Assembly: GCF_900103285.1 (NCBI RefSeq)
Contig: NZ_FNGS01000004.1
Span: forward strand, 124,001-188,000
Reading direction: 5' to 3'
Length of the DNA stretch: 64,000 nt
Source: Siphonobacter aquaeclarae
GTDB taxonomy: Bacteria; Bacteroidota; Bacteroidia; Cytophagales; Spirosomataceae
Numbering within the stretch: the first letter of the stretch is position 1; every line of letters begins with the position of its first letter. A program made the position numbers and the translations under genes. The notes under the pieces were generated by a model. That model was not told where the DNA came from. It saw only the letters and a program-made list of their open reading frames with translations, and ran no database searches. This document shows positions 54,843-63,832 of this stretch, piece by piece.

Positions 54843-57389
54843 ATGAAAACAATGAAGCGATATCTCTCCTTCCTCCTACTGCTGCTGGCCTTCGGCGCAC
54901 AAGCGCAATTTCAGCAAGGCGCCCCGGGTTCGGGGACTGCTCCTGCGGGAGCCTCTGTTGCGCAGGGCACCGGCCGGATTTCCGGTATCATCGTGGATTC
55001 CACTGCCGGCAAAGCCGTGGAGTTTGCGAGCGTTGCCATTTACAACAAAGCAACCGGAAAGCCGGTTGACGGTACCTCGGCCGACGACAAAGGCAAATTT
55101 GCCCTTTCCAAAGTACCGGCCGGTTCCTACAAAATGTTAATCTCCTTCCTCGGCTTCCAGACCAAAACCATTGATAACCTGGAAGTTGCCGACGGAAAAT
55201 CACTCGACCTGGGAACGGTAAAACTTGTTTCGACCGCCAAAACGCTCGAAGAAGTGACCGTAACCGGCCAGAAAGCCCTCATCGAGGAGAAGGTCGACCG
55301 CCTGGTTTACAACGCAGACAAAGACATCGCTGCCAAAGGCGGCGACGCCTCCGACATCCTGCGGAAAGTACCAATGCTGACCGTGGATCTCGACGGAAAC
55401 GTCTCCCTCCGCGGAAGTTCCAACATCCGTGTGCTGATCAACAACAAGCCCAGTACGATCGTGGCAAGCAGCGTCGCCGACGCCCTGAAACAAATTCCGG
55501 CCGACCAGATCCAGACCGTGGAAGTTATCACCTCGCCTTCCGCGAAGTATGACGCAGAAGGTTCAGGCGGGATCATCAACATCATCACAAAGAAAAATTC
55601 CCTTCAGGGGCTTAACCTGAACGTAGACACCGGCGCCGGTAACCGCGGCGCGATGCTCGGCCTCAACGGCAACTACCGGAAAGGTAAAATGGGGATCTCC
55701 CTGGGTGGTTTCGGACGGGCCAACTACAACACGCCGACGAAATCATCCCTCGAACAGACGAGCCTTGTCAACGGCAATACCATCAAAACCTCGCAGACCG
55801 GTACCGGTAACAGCAACGGCATGTTTGGCCGCTACAACCTCGGTTTCGACTATGATATTTCGAAGAACCAGAGCCTGACGGCCGGTGTCCGGTATGGTCT
55901 CCGGAACATGAACCAGACGCAGGATTACCTGACCCAAATCTACACAAACGCGGTCGCGGGATCGGCATCCAATCGGAACGTCGATACGAAGAACCACTCC
56001 AATACCATCGACGCAAACGTGGATTACCTTCGCACGTTCAAGCCCCAGCAGGAATGGAGTATTTCGACGTTGTACAGCCGCAATGACCTGACGAATAATT
56101 TCGATGCAAATATCCTCGAAAGCGGGTCATTGGCCGGCCGCCAGCGTAACCTGAACGGCAACGTAAACCAGGAATTTACCCTCCAGACGGACTACCAGAC
56201 GCCCATCAAGAAAAACCAGATGATCGAATTCGGAGCAAAAGGCATTCTGCGGAAAGTAAACAGCGACTATCAGTATCTGGTCGCAGGCCCGACGGGCGGC
56301 TATTCTCCCCAGGAAAATAACCCCTCCGGTACCCTCGATTACAACCAGAATATTGCCGCCGCGTATACGGCTTACACGTATACGACGGCAAACAAATACA
56401 CCCTGAAGGCGGGTCTGCGGTACGAGTATACGACCATCAGCGCGACGGCAAACCATACCGAGATCAACATTCCGAACTACGGAAACCTGGTACCGAGTAT
56501 TAACCTGTCGAAACAACTGAAAGGCGCTACGCTTAAACTCGCCTACAACCGGCGTATCCAACGCCCGGGTATTCAGCAACTCAATCCGAACTTTAATACG
56601 GCGAACCCGCAGAATATCTCGATGGGTAACCCGTACCTGAATCCGGAATTGACAGACAACGTCGAACTGGGTCTTAGTAAAAACATTGGGAAGACGTTCT
56701 TCAACGTGGCGTTTTTCGGACGGTTTACCGACAACCTGATTACACAGGTACGGACGCCGATAGACACCCTTGCAGGATCTATCCTCACGACATACCAGAA
56801 CATCGGAAGCGAGCATGCATTCGGCACGAATATTTTCGCCAACATCGCGCTCACGCCAAAAATTAGCTGGAACCTGTTCTCAAACATCCTGCACACTACC
56901 CTCCAGGGAAAAACGACGGGTGTAGACGGAACCTCAATCGACGCGAAGAACTCCGGCGTAAACGTGGATTTCGGCAGCATGCTCAGCGCTCAGCTCAAAA
57001 ACGGATGGGGTATCCAGGGCTTTGGTATGATGAGAGGACCTCAGGTACAGTTGCAGGGACGGATGGGCGGCTTCGGTTTCTACTCCGTGGGTGTCCGGAA
57101 AGACCTGGCCAACAAGAAGGGAAGCATTGGTATTGCAGCCGAAAACTTCCTGACCTCCAATATTCGCATCCACACGGAGCTGACCTCTCCGCAGTTTACC
57201 CAGGTCAGCAACATGTACATGTACAACCGGGGTATCCGGCTCACCTTTACCTACAAAATCGGCAAGATGAGCATGGAACCAAGCCGTAAGAAAACCAAGT
57301 CGGTCAACAACGACGACGTCAAGGAAGGTGGCGACCAGAACCAGCAGCAGCAGGGTGGTCAGCAAAGTGGCGGCGGCCGGTCCCGATAA
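54843..57389 (+). CDS. TonB-dependent receptor, outer-membrane beta-barrel family
   Basis: An 848-residue receptor-like protein: signal peptide (MKTMKRYLSFLLLLLAFGAQAQ), CarboxypepD-regulatory-like domain (RISGIIVDSTAGKAVEFASVAIYN), plug (DILRKVPMLTVDLDGNVSLRGSSNIRVLINNKP; SPSAKYDAEGSGGIINIITKK) and an OMP_b-brl_3 type barrel. After the last barrel strand (about residue 810) a polar tail of about 40 residues rich in Gln, Gly, Asp follows. ATG 54843 was chosen; 54852 is a near alternative. Not SusC-like: no SusD partner. Confidence 0.87.
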   Translation: MKTMKRYLSFLLLLLAFGAQAQFQQGAPGSGTAPAGASVAQGTGRISGIIVDSTAGKAVEFASVAIYNKATGKPVDGTSADDKGKFALSKVPAGSYKMLISFLGFQTKTIDNLEVADGKSLDLGTVKLVSTAKTLEEVTVTGQKALIEEKVDRLVYNADKDIAAKGGDASDILRKVPMLTVDLDGNVSLRGSSNIRVLINNKPSTIVASSVADALKQIPADQIQTVEVITSPSAKYDAEGSGGIINIITKKNSLQGLNLNVDTGAGNRGAMLGLNGNYRKGKMGISLGGFGRANYNTPTKSSLEQTSLVNGNTIKTSQTGTGNSNGMFGRYNLGFDYDISKNQSLTAGVRYGLRNMNQTQDYLTQIYTNAVAGSASNRNVDTKNHSNTIDANVDYLRTFKPQQEWSISTLYSRNDLTNNFDANILESGSLAGRQRNLNGNVNQEFTLQTDYQTPIKKNQMIEFGAKGILRKVNSDYQYLVAGPTGGYSPQENNPSGTLDYNQNIAAAYTAYTYTTANKYTLKAGLRYEYTTISATANHTEINIPNYGNLVPSINLSKQLKGATLKLAYNRRIQRPGIQQLNPNFNTANPQNISMGNPYLNPELTDNVELGLSKNIGKTFFNVAFFGRFTDNLITQVRTPIDTLAGSILTTYQNIGSEHAFGTNIFANIALTPKISWNLFSNILHTTLQGKTTGVDGTSIDAKNSGVNVDFGSMLSAQLKNGWGIQGFGMMRGPQVQLQGRMGGFGFYSVGVRKDLANKKGSIGIAAENFLTSNIRIHTELTSPQFTQVSNMYMYNRGIRLTFTYKIGKMSMEPSRKKTKSVNNDDVKEGGDQNQQQQGGQQSGGGRSR

Positions 57390-57419
57390 GCTTTTTTTAG
57401 TGAATAGAGTTAATTTGTC

Positions 57420-57447
57420 AAAGGCTTCTGGCTATGCCGGAAGCCTT
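57420..57447 (+). terminator. Terminator after the TonB receptor
   Basis: AAAGGCTTC...GAAGCCTTT stem with an inner GGC/GCC pair, about 30 bases after the stop; a T-rich stretch follows (TTTGTTTT). The remaining intergenic bases to 57619 show no gene. Confidence 0.65.
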
Positions 57448-57620
57448 TACCGTTTGTTTTGCAAAGACCCTTCCATCGGCACTTCTCATTCGGCGTTTCG
57501 TGGGCCATTTCTGAAAATTCCCTCTCCTCACTGTAACCTTCCGCCATCCTCCCTGGTACCCTCTTTCCGGAAAGGGGTCACGACCCCGGTTCAACACATT
57601 TTTTTGAGTAGACTATACGA

Positions 57621-57649
57621 AAACGCCTTCGGTAATGCCGGAGGCGTTT
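57621..57649 (-). terminator. Terminator after the Na+/H+ antiporter
   Basis: AACGCC...GGCGTT stem with inner CGG/CCG pairing, directly after the antiporter TAA on the minus strand, followed by TTTTCGTAT. Confidence 0.7.
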
Positions 57650-57650
57650 T

Positions 57651-59270
57651 TTATTTCGCAGCTGTCTGGCGGGACTGTACCTGGAGATTCCAGAGATCCA
57701 GTTCGCCTTCGATCTTCCGGATCAGTTCTTCCGGGTACTTTTCTTCCTTGAGCAGCGAAACAATCTGGCTCCGCTGGGCTGAAATCAGCTCCAGTTCGCC
57801 AAAGAGATACTGTTTAAAGGCTTTCCGCATGTTCTTCGTATTCGACTCTTCTTTCTTCTCGGGAAGAAAACCGTTCAGGTAATTGATCTGCTGTTCGAAC
57901 CGCTGGCGCAATTGCCGGACGACAGGTTCATCAAGATTGTTACTCAGTTCTGTTTCGATAAACCGCAGGGAATGACGGGCCATCTGCAACCGCAAACGCC
58001 GTTCTGTCGACGCGATCTTCTCCGGATCCTCCCGCACACCCAGGCGACGGATAAAATACGGCAGCGACAGGCCCTGCAACACCAGCGTCACCAGAATCAC
58101 GACAAAGGTGATAAACAGGATGAGCTCCCGGTGCGGAAACGGCCGGCCGCTCTGGAGCGTCAGCGGCAGAGCCAGTGCTGTTGCCAGCGACACCACTCCC
58201 CGCATACCCGCCCAGGCTTCAATGAAGAGTTCGCGGCGCATCTTCCGGCGGTCGGCAACCGGCTCGCCGTTAAGCGAGCTCATTCCGAACGGCAGGTGCG
58301 CAATCAGGAATACCCACGCCATCCGCACCAGAATCGCCGCCGCGCTAACCAGCAGACCATATCCGATCCAGCGGGTGAGCGAGCGGTCCGGCGCCGCGTC
58401 CATGATCACGGGTAGTTGCAGACCAATCAGAATAAATACAAAACCATTGAGCAGGAAACCCATCAGTTCCCAGAAATGAGACGTCAGAATACGACCCTGA
58501 TAGGAAAAGAACTCCGACGAACGCCACGAGACATACAGTCCCGTCGCCACCACTGAAAGTACTCCGGATACCCGGATATGTTCCGCAAAGAGATACGAAA
58601 TAAAGGGTACGAGAATGTTCAGGCTTGCCTCGACCATTTGATTACCCTGCACCTTTTTAAATGCCTTGACGAAGACGATCCCGACAAGTACACCCGCGGC
58701 CGCACCGCCCACCGATACCAGTAAAAACTGCAGTCCGGCTTTCCAGAAAACAAACGTACCGCTCGCCACCGCCGCCACCGCATACCGGTACGCAATCAAT
58801 GCCGAGGCGTCATTAATCAGGCTTTCTCCTTCCAGAATAGCCGATGCGCGTTTCGGCAGGCCGAGGCCCTTGGTCGCGGAAGTAGCCGCGACAGCATCCG
58901 GCGGAGATACAATCGCGCCCAGTACAAACCCCACCGGCCAGCTCACGCCGGGAATGACATAGTGGGCGACTGCCGCCACAACTGTCGTCGTCAGAAATAC
59001 CAACCCGATCGCCAGGCGGGATATAGGTCGGCGATAGGTTTTGAGGTCGTGCCAGGAGATTTTCCAGCTGGCCTCATACAGCAGCGGCGGAAGAAATACG
59101 AGGAATACCACGTCCGGCTCAAGCCGGATGTCCGGTAGCCCGGGAATAAAACTGAACAGCAGCCCTCCCACCACCAGCAGCACCGGATACGGTACCCGCA
59201 GACGTGGAGAAAGGGCTGCCAGCCCGGCCAGAATGGCCATGAGTATCAAAACGGGTTCGAGTATTTCCAC
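57651..59270 (-). CDS. Na+/H+ antiporter, CPA1/NhaP type
   Basis: A 539-residue inner-membrane exchanger with about 12 hydrophobic segments. CPA1 motifs: VFLVFLPPLLYEASW, GAIVSPPDAVAA (the ion-binding PPD), ILEGESLINDASALIAY (ND motif) and GMRGVVSLATALALP. The last 120 residues are a cytosolic helical tail (LSNNLDEPVVRQLRQRFEQ; LKEEKYPEELIRKIEGEL). The frame starts with GTG at 59270; an ATG 11 codons in would cut into the first helix. Confidence 0.92.
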   Translation of the reverse strand: MEILEPVLILMAILAGLAALSPRLRVPYPVLLVVGGLLFSFIPGLPDIRLEPDVVFLVFLPPLLYEASWKISWHDLKTYRRPISRLAIGLVFLTTTVVAAVAHYVIPGVSWPVGFVLGAIVSPPDAVAATSATKGLGLPKRASAILEGESLINDASALIAYRYAVAAVASGTFVFWKAGLQFLLVSVGGAAAGVLVGIVFVKAFKKVQGNQMVEASLNILVPFISYLFAEHIRVSGVLSVVATGLYVSWRSSEFFSYQGRILTSHFWELMGFLLNGFVFILIGLQLPVIMDAAPDRSLTRWIGYGLLVSAAAILVRMAWVFLIAHLPFGMSSLNGEPVADRRKMRRELFIEAWAGMRGVVSLATALALPLTLQSGRPFPHRELILFITFVVILVTLVLQGLSLPYFIRRLGVREDPEKIASTERRLRLQMARHSLRFIETELSNNLDEPVVRQLRQRFEQQINYLNGFLPEKKEESNTKNMRKAFKQYLFGELELISAQRSQIVSLLKEEKYPEELIRKIEGELDLWNLQVQSRQTAAK

Positions 59271-59343
59271 AGCGGTCGTTTGGTCAGGCTCGGAAACTAC
59301 TCGATTCAGCCGGAGAAGGAAAGTTTTTTCGGAGAAAACCCGC

Positions 59344-60783
59344 TCAGAGTGTCACCGTACCTGCTACAACGGTCTGGTAGGGAATGACAAGCTTCCAGAC
59401 TTTTCCTTCGTAGCGGCACCAGATTGTCTGACTTTCACCGGCTTCGAGTCCTGCCCGGTGCGCGGCAACGACGATAAGGCGGTTTTTCAGCCGGGCGGCA
59501 CGAACGCCGATAGGCTTGGGATCGTCGTAAAACCAGCGGAAACGGGCCGGACTCCAGTCATCCGGCCGGCCGGGCCAGGGCGAAGCGCCTTCCGGCGTCC
59601 ACGTCTTTCCGCCATCCAGCGAAATTTCCGGACGGATGTCGTATTCTGTTTCAGGATCTTCCCAGAATTGATTGAAACGGGATACCCGCCACTTGCCCGC
59701 CTCAAACGCGAAATCGGAAACATTGAGCGGAATATCTCCCTGATGCCAATTGCAGAGACCACCTCCGGAGCGCCCGGCACCCGTCACCTGAAACCACAGC
59801 GGTAGTGATTCGATGATATGCGGTGCTACCATGTTCCAGTCGCCGCCTTCGTACCGTGTCATAATCCAGCTCATGCCTTTGTAGCCTTTTCCGGCAAATC
59901 TGGCCCGGGCATCCAGCCAGCTCAGGGCTTTGCCGATATGAAGGCTGCTTCTACGGGCATAGTCGGCAAAGTCGGCGTAGGGCTTACCAGGGCCGATGAG
60001 CGGCTCTTCGAAATGCGCGTAAGGTATCATTTCGAAATAAGTGAAACCGGCTTTGGCGTAAATCTCGTGCCGTACATCACCTCCAACGTTTCCATAGCGG
60101 TTTTGCACGCCGCCCGGGCCTCCGGGATACAGGTTGGCCCGCCCTGACGCGTACATGGCAAATTCGACTTCCGGATGTTGCTGGCGAAACTGACGCACCC
60201 CTTCCGCCAGTACCTGATTATTCATCCACGCCGGAGGAAATCCCTCCAGATCCAGATCGAACAATACCTTCGGGGTACCCAGGCGAAAATCACCAATGCG
60301 GGAATTCCAGAGATTGGTAAAGAAGGTTACAATGTCTTTCGGGTTGACCGTCACAGGGTTAGTCCACAGGCCATGCAGCGCTCCTCCCCGTTTGTTAAGG
60401 TCTTCATCGCCCAGCATCTCGTAAAAGCCGGTACCTGCCGGAAGGCTCTTTAAAAAGCTGAGGGCCTCGGCATTCGACATTTTCCCCTCTGCCACGGCTT
60501 CCACCACGTCGCGGATCGGGAAATAGGTATTGCCTTTGCGGATAAAGTCGCGGGACAGGTTCAACCGTCCGCTGCCGAGCTTCATACCCGACCAGAAGCT
60601 GCCCTTCGGCATGGTAAAGTCCGGAATTTCGGCAAGAGAAGGTTTGGTGACGCGGATGGTTTTTACTTCCCGGAACGGGACTTCGGCAACGGACTGCTGC
60701 TCCGTCCGGGTATCTTCCGAGCAGGCGTCGAGCCGGGGCCATAGTCCCCCCAGCAGGAGCAGGGCGAAGGCGGATCGTTTCAT
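59344..60783 (-). CDS. Exported protein of unknown function (479 aa)
   Basis: A 479-residue exported protein; the N-terminus MKRSAFALLLLGGLWPRLDAC is signal-like and ends in a possible lipobox (LDAC). The middle (150-330) reads like a TIM-barrel-type glycoside-hydrolase-like fold: VLFDLDLEGFPPAW, VEFAMYASGRANL, YAKAGFTYFEMIPYAHFEEP, YKGMSWIMTRYEGGDWNM. The C-terminal part is beta-rich with Trp (PEISLDGGKTWTPEG, WSPARFRWFYDD). I know no matching family, so this is only a fold guess. Confidence 0.65.
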   Translation of the reverse strand: MKRSAFALLLLGGLWPRLDACSEDTRTEQQSVAEVPFREVKTIRVTKPSLAEIPDFTMPKGSFWSGMKLGSGRLNLSRDFIRKGNTYFPIRDVVEAVAEGKMSNAEALSFLKSLPAGTGFYEMLGDEDLNKRGGALHGLWTNPVTVNPKDIVTFFTNLWNSRIGDFRLGTPKVLFDLDLEGFPPAWMNNQVLAEGVRQFRQQHPEVEFAMYASGRANLYPGGPGGVQNRYGNVGGDVRHEIYAKAGFTYFEMIPYAHFEEPLIGPGKPYADFADYARRSSLHIGKALSWLDARARFAGKGYKGMSWIMTRYEGGDWNMVAPHIIESLPLWFQVTGAGRSGGGLCNWHQGDIPLNVSDFAFEAGKWRVSRFNQFWEDPETEYDIRPEISLDGGKTWTPEGASPWPGRPDDWSPARFRWFYDDPKPIGVRAARLKNRLIVVAAHRAGLEAGESQTIWCRYEGKVWKLVIPYQTVVAGTVTL

Positions 60784-60841
60784 AGTGAAGGAATAAGACT
60801 CCCTTCCGGAACGTCGCCCGGAAGAGAATTATTGGCCCTGC

Positions 60842-62458
60842 TTATTTTTTCACCGCAAAGAGATCGCCTTTTTTCCAGGAAGGGCGCTTGCTGTTTTGCG
60901 CGATGAGGTAGCTGGTAAGGAAGTTGACTTCCACGTATTTTTGGGCTGCCGACCAGACGAAGGAATCGTTCAGTTCATCCGACGGCTTGTGGTAATGTGC
61001 TTCCCGCCAGACTTTTACCTTCTCGGCAAGTCCCGGAGTACCTTTAGCATAGCCGTACTTGATGTGAAGCGCCGGAATACCTGCTTTGACAAAGTTGTAC
61101 TGATCGCTGCGGACAAACCGTCCTTCGGCCGGATCCGGGTCAGGTTCTACCTGCAAATGCGCCAGCGAGGCCGCCTGCTCCACCACTTTCATCAGGCTGC
61201 TGTGTTCGGCGCCCAGCGGCGCGATGGACTCAAGCGGCGTGAGTAACGTCGGCATGTCGGTATTGACATCCGCAACAATCGGCGATACCGTCGGAAACGC
61301 GTTGAAGTAGCCGGAGCCGAGCAGACCCATTTCTTCCGCTGTCACAAAAAGAAACACCAGCGATCGTGCCGGTCGTTTCTTCAGCGTTGCATACATCCGC
61401 GCGATTTCCAGGGCGCAGGCAACACCCGAGGCATTGTCATGCGCGCCGTTGTAAATCGAATCCCCGGCTACCGGCTTACCGATTCCGAGGTGGTCGAGGT
61501 GTGCGGAATGGATGACATATTCTTTCTTTCGCTTTGCGTCCGAGCCTTCGAGTTTCGCTGCAACGTTGTAGCTGACGATGTCTTCAAACCGGCTGGAAAC
61601 GGATGCCTGAATCCGGGTCTTGAGCGCACGGCTCACATACTGCCCTTTTTCCAGCGCCTGCCAGAGACTATCCAGGCGAACCCCTTCGGCATCCATGATC
61701 TGCTGCAGCGCCTGTACGGACAGACTTCCGGCCAGCTGAATAGGTCCGCCGAAATGGGAAGAACAACTCACGCGGCGACCGTCTTTCGACAACGCCGCAT
61801 TGATACCGTTGAGCTGGATATTCGTCCCCGAAGCTTTGAACAATACTTTGTTGGAAGCATAGGTACAGACCAGGAGCCCGGCCGCGCCATGTTTCGCCGC
61901 AAACTCCTGGAGCGTTGCGGCGTACTGCAGGTGGAGCTTGTAATTGGCGGGCAGGTGGTCGAGCGTCCGGCGAAGGAGAATAACTACCTTGCCTTTCACG
62001 TCTATGTTTTTGTAGTCGTCATAGCCCAGGGACGGCGCATCGAGACCTGCACCGACAAATACCAGAGGGGCGTCTATGCTGATTTCCTTTTTTTCGGGAT
62101 GGGGATACACGATTACATCTTCGCCAAAAGCGAGCGTCTTCTGCGTTCCATCCGAAAACTTTACTGCGGCATCCGAAGCATTCAGTCTGGATTTGCGCAG
62201 GTATACCGGCTGCAGCCAGGTACCGTTTTCGCCGGCGGGTACAAGCCCCATGTCAGCAAATTGTCCGGTGACATAATCAACCGCCATCTGATACCCCGGC
62301 GTACCGGGTTTCCGGCCCTGGAGGCGGTTGTCCGACAGGTAGGCCACGTGGCCGCGAATGCGTGTGGTATCGATCTGGCCGAGGTGCCGGAGAACATCGC
62401 CCGGCACCTGGCTGTAACCCAGGAAAGGAAGGAACAGAAACAGGAGAATGCGGCGCAT
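60842..62458 (-). CDS. M28 family metallopeptidase with PA domain
   Basis: A 538-residue secreted zinc peptidase. Signal peptide MRRILLFLFLPFLGYSQ; PA-domain insert (VDAPLVFVGAGLDAPSLGYDDYKNIDVKGKVVIL); catalytic zinc residues in HSAHLDHLG, GAHDNASGVA, TAEEMGLLG, VNTDMPTLL and the final His in HYHKPSDEL. Probably an aminopeptidase acting on peptides outside the cell or in the periplasm. Upstream are the tandem repeats at 62506-62758, which may lie in its leader. Confidence 0.92.
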   Translation of the reverse strand: MRRILLFLFLPFLGYSQVPGDVLRHLGQIDTTRIRGHVAYLSDNRLQGRKPGTPGYQMAVDYVTGQFADMGLVPAGENGTWLQPVYLRKSRLNASDAAVKFSDGTQKTLAFGEDVIVYPHPEKKEISIDAPLVFVGAGLDAPSLGYDDYKNIDVKGKVVILLRRTLDHLPANYKLHLQYAATLQEFAAKHGAAGLLVCTYASNKVLFKASGTNIQLNGINAALSKDGRRVSCSSHFGGPIQLAGSLSVQALQQIMDAEGVRLDSLWQALEKGQYVSRALKTRIQASVSSRFEDIVSYNVAAKLEGSDAKRKKEYVIHSAHLDHLGIGKPVAGDSIYNGAHDNASGVACALEIARMYATLKKRPARSLVFLFVTAEEMGLLGSGYFNAFPTVSPIVADVNTDMPTLLTPLESIAPLGAEHSSLMKVVEQAASLAHLQVEPDPDPAEGRFVRSDQYNFVKAGIPALHIKYGYAKGTPGLAEKVKVWREAHYHKPSDELNDSFVWSAAQKYVEVNFLTSYLIAQNSKRPSWKKGDLFAVKK

Positions 62459-62505
62459 AGAGGGAGATAGTGTTAGTAGGGTTACAAGAGCTTTAGGCAG
62501 TACGC

Positions 62506-62758
62506 TTTAGGCAGTAGGCTGCGGGAGACAGGCTCGGGCTTCCGCTTACAGCTTACTGCTTATCGCTTACAGCACTAAAAGCTATAGGCTTTAGGCAGTA
62601 GGCTGCGGGAGACAGGCTCGGGCTTCCGCTTACAGCGTACTGCTTATCGCTTACAGCACTGAAAGCTGTAGGCTATAGGCTTTAGGCAGTAGGCTGCGGG
62701 AGACAGGCTCGGGCTTCCGCTTACAGCTTACTGCCTAAAGCTTACAGCACTAAAAAAA
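62506..62758. repeat. Three tandem 84-91 base units of the GGCTTTAAGC family
   Basis: Units start at 62506, 62590 and 62681 (periods 84 and 91) and share a central GCGGGAGACAGGCTCGGGCTT core. Each unit is a partial hairpin: in unit 3, CTTTAGGCAGTAGGCTG pairs with the CTTACTGCCTAAAG side with about one mismatch. Confidence 0.88.
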
Positions 62759-62782
62759 GCCCGCCGCTGATGCGACGGGCTC
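62755..62782 (-). terminator. Intrinsic terminator of the GT5-like gene
   Basis: AGCCCGTCGC and GCGGCGGGCT arms with a 4-base loop (one mismatch), followed on the minus strand by a run of seven T. Confidence 0.85.
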
Positions 62783-62804
62783 TCCTGCCTGGAGTATCCC
62801 TTTC

Positions 62805-63614
62805 TTAACTCATCAGTTCAGTGTACAGGGAAAAGAACGTATCCGAAATCTGTTCCTGCTCTTCGGGTAGATCGACTTTCTTGTCGGGAAGGGCATTCAG
62901 AATCTGATTCACGCTTTCGCTGTAATCTTCCTCGGCTTTGACGACCACGTCGGCGTATTGCGCGCCGATTTTGATGAATCCGTCGTAATCCAGGGAGCTG
63001 AGGCTGAGCAACATCTCATCGTTGATGTCCATCGCTTTCACCTTGTCGAGCAGCTCTTCCGTGAATTTGTAGCTGAAGGGATTGTTGTAGACCGAAAACA
63101 CCGACTTTGTGTCTTTGAACATCGGGTCGTTGCGGTAGGTCGTCTTCAGGTACAGGGGAATGAGCGCCGTCATCCAGTCGTTGCAGTGGACGATGTCCGG
63201 AGACCAGCCCAGCTTGCGGACGGTTTCCAGCACGCCTTTACAGAAGAAGATCGCCCGCTCGTCGTTGTCGTCGTAGAACTTCTCATCCTTGTCAAAGAAG
63301 ACCGACTTCCGGTGGAAATAGTCTTCGTTGTCGATGAAATACACCTGCAGCTTGGCGCTGGGAACGGATGCGACCTTGATTACCAGGGGTTTTTCGTCAT
63401 CTCCTACTGAAATGTTAATTCCGGAGAGACGGACTACTTCGTGGAGGCGGTTTTTGCGCTCGTTGATCAGTCCAAACCGTGGTACAAGGATCCGGATTTC
63501 CATTCCCCGCTCCTGCATCGCCTGGGGAAGTTTTCGCACGTATTCGGCAACGTCGGTGATTTGTAAAAAGGGATTGATCTCACTGGCAACGTACAAAATC
63601 CGGAGTTTACTCAT
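62805..63614 (-). CDS. Glycogen/starch-synthase-like protein, N-terminal (GT5) domain only
   Basis: A 269-residue protein corresponding to the N-terminal Rossmann half of glycogen synthase: LRILYVASEINPF, AIFFCKGVLETVRKLGWSPDIVHCNDWMTALIPLYLKTTY. The ADP-glucose-binding KTGGL loop is replaced by QITDV, and the C-terminal GT1 half is missing (full enzymes have about 480 residues). The C-terminus is acidic (LPEEQEQISD). It is divergent from panC. It is probably not a working synthase; it may be a binding or regulatory protein. Confidence 0.8.
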   Translation of the reverse strand: MSKLRILYVASEINPFLQITDVAEYVRKLPQAMQERGMEIRILVPRFGLINERKNRLHEVVRLSGINISVGDDEKPLVIKVASVPSAKLQVYFIDNEDYFHRKSVFFDKDEKFYDDNDERAIFFCKGVLETVRKLGWSPDIVHCNDWMTALIPLYLKTTYRNDPMFKDTKSVFSVYNNPFSYKFTEELLDKVKAMDINDEMLLSLSSLDYDGFIKIGAQYADVVVKAEEDYSESVNQILNALPDKKVDLPEEQEQISDTFFSLYTELMS

Positions 63615-63663
63615 GGGGCATCAAGAGTTTACGGAATGGGTAAGGATATTCCAAAATCGGTTG

Positions 63664-63671
63664 CAAAAATA
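63664..63671 (-). promoter_or_regulatory. Possible promoter -7 element of the GT5-like gene
   Basis: TATTTTTG on the minus strand fits TAnnTTTG, 50 bases before the ATG. The AT-rich surroundings make chance matches likely, and no -33 TTG is in place. Confidence 0.3.
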
Positions 63672-63832
63672 TAAAAAATTTAGCCGATTCCCATGAAATA
63701 ATTTCAAAAAAACTATACTTGCACGATTTTGCCGGAAAACTTTCCCATTCGAAAGCCCCCGGGTGTTTCTCTCTATCAGGGATCTCGCCAAAACACTTAT
63801 ATCTTCTTTGGACGCACCCGGACTGATTGCCT

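Larger units (their letters stand above)
62459..62804. other. Repeat-filled gap before the GT5-like gene
   Basis: 346 bases between the M28 start and the stop of the GT5-like gene. Content: three tandem repeat units (62506-62758) and the terminator of the GT5-like gene (62755-62782). No gene seen. Confidence 0.8.

Noticed and set aside
62506-62758. CRISPR-like array
   Set aside because: The units are adjacent near-identical copies of 84-91 bases without unique spacers, and no cas genes are near.
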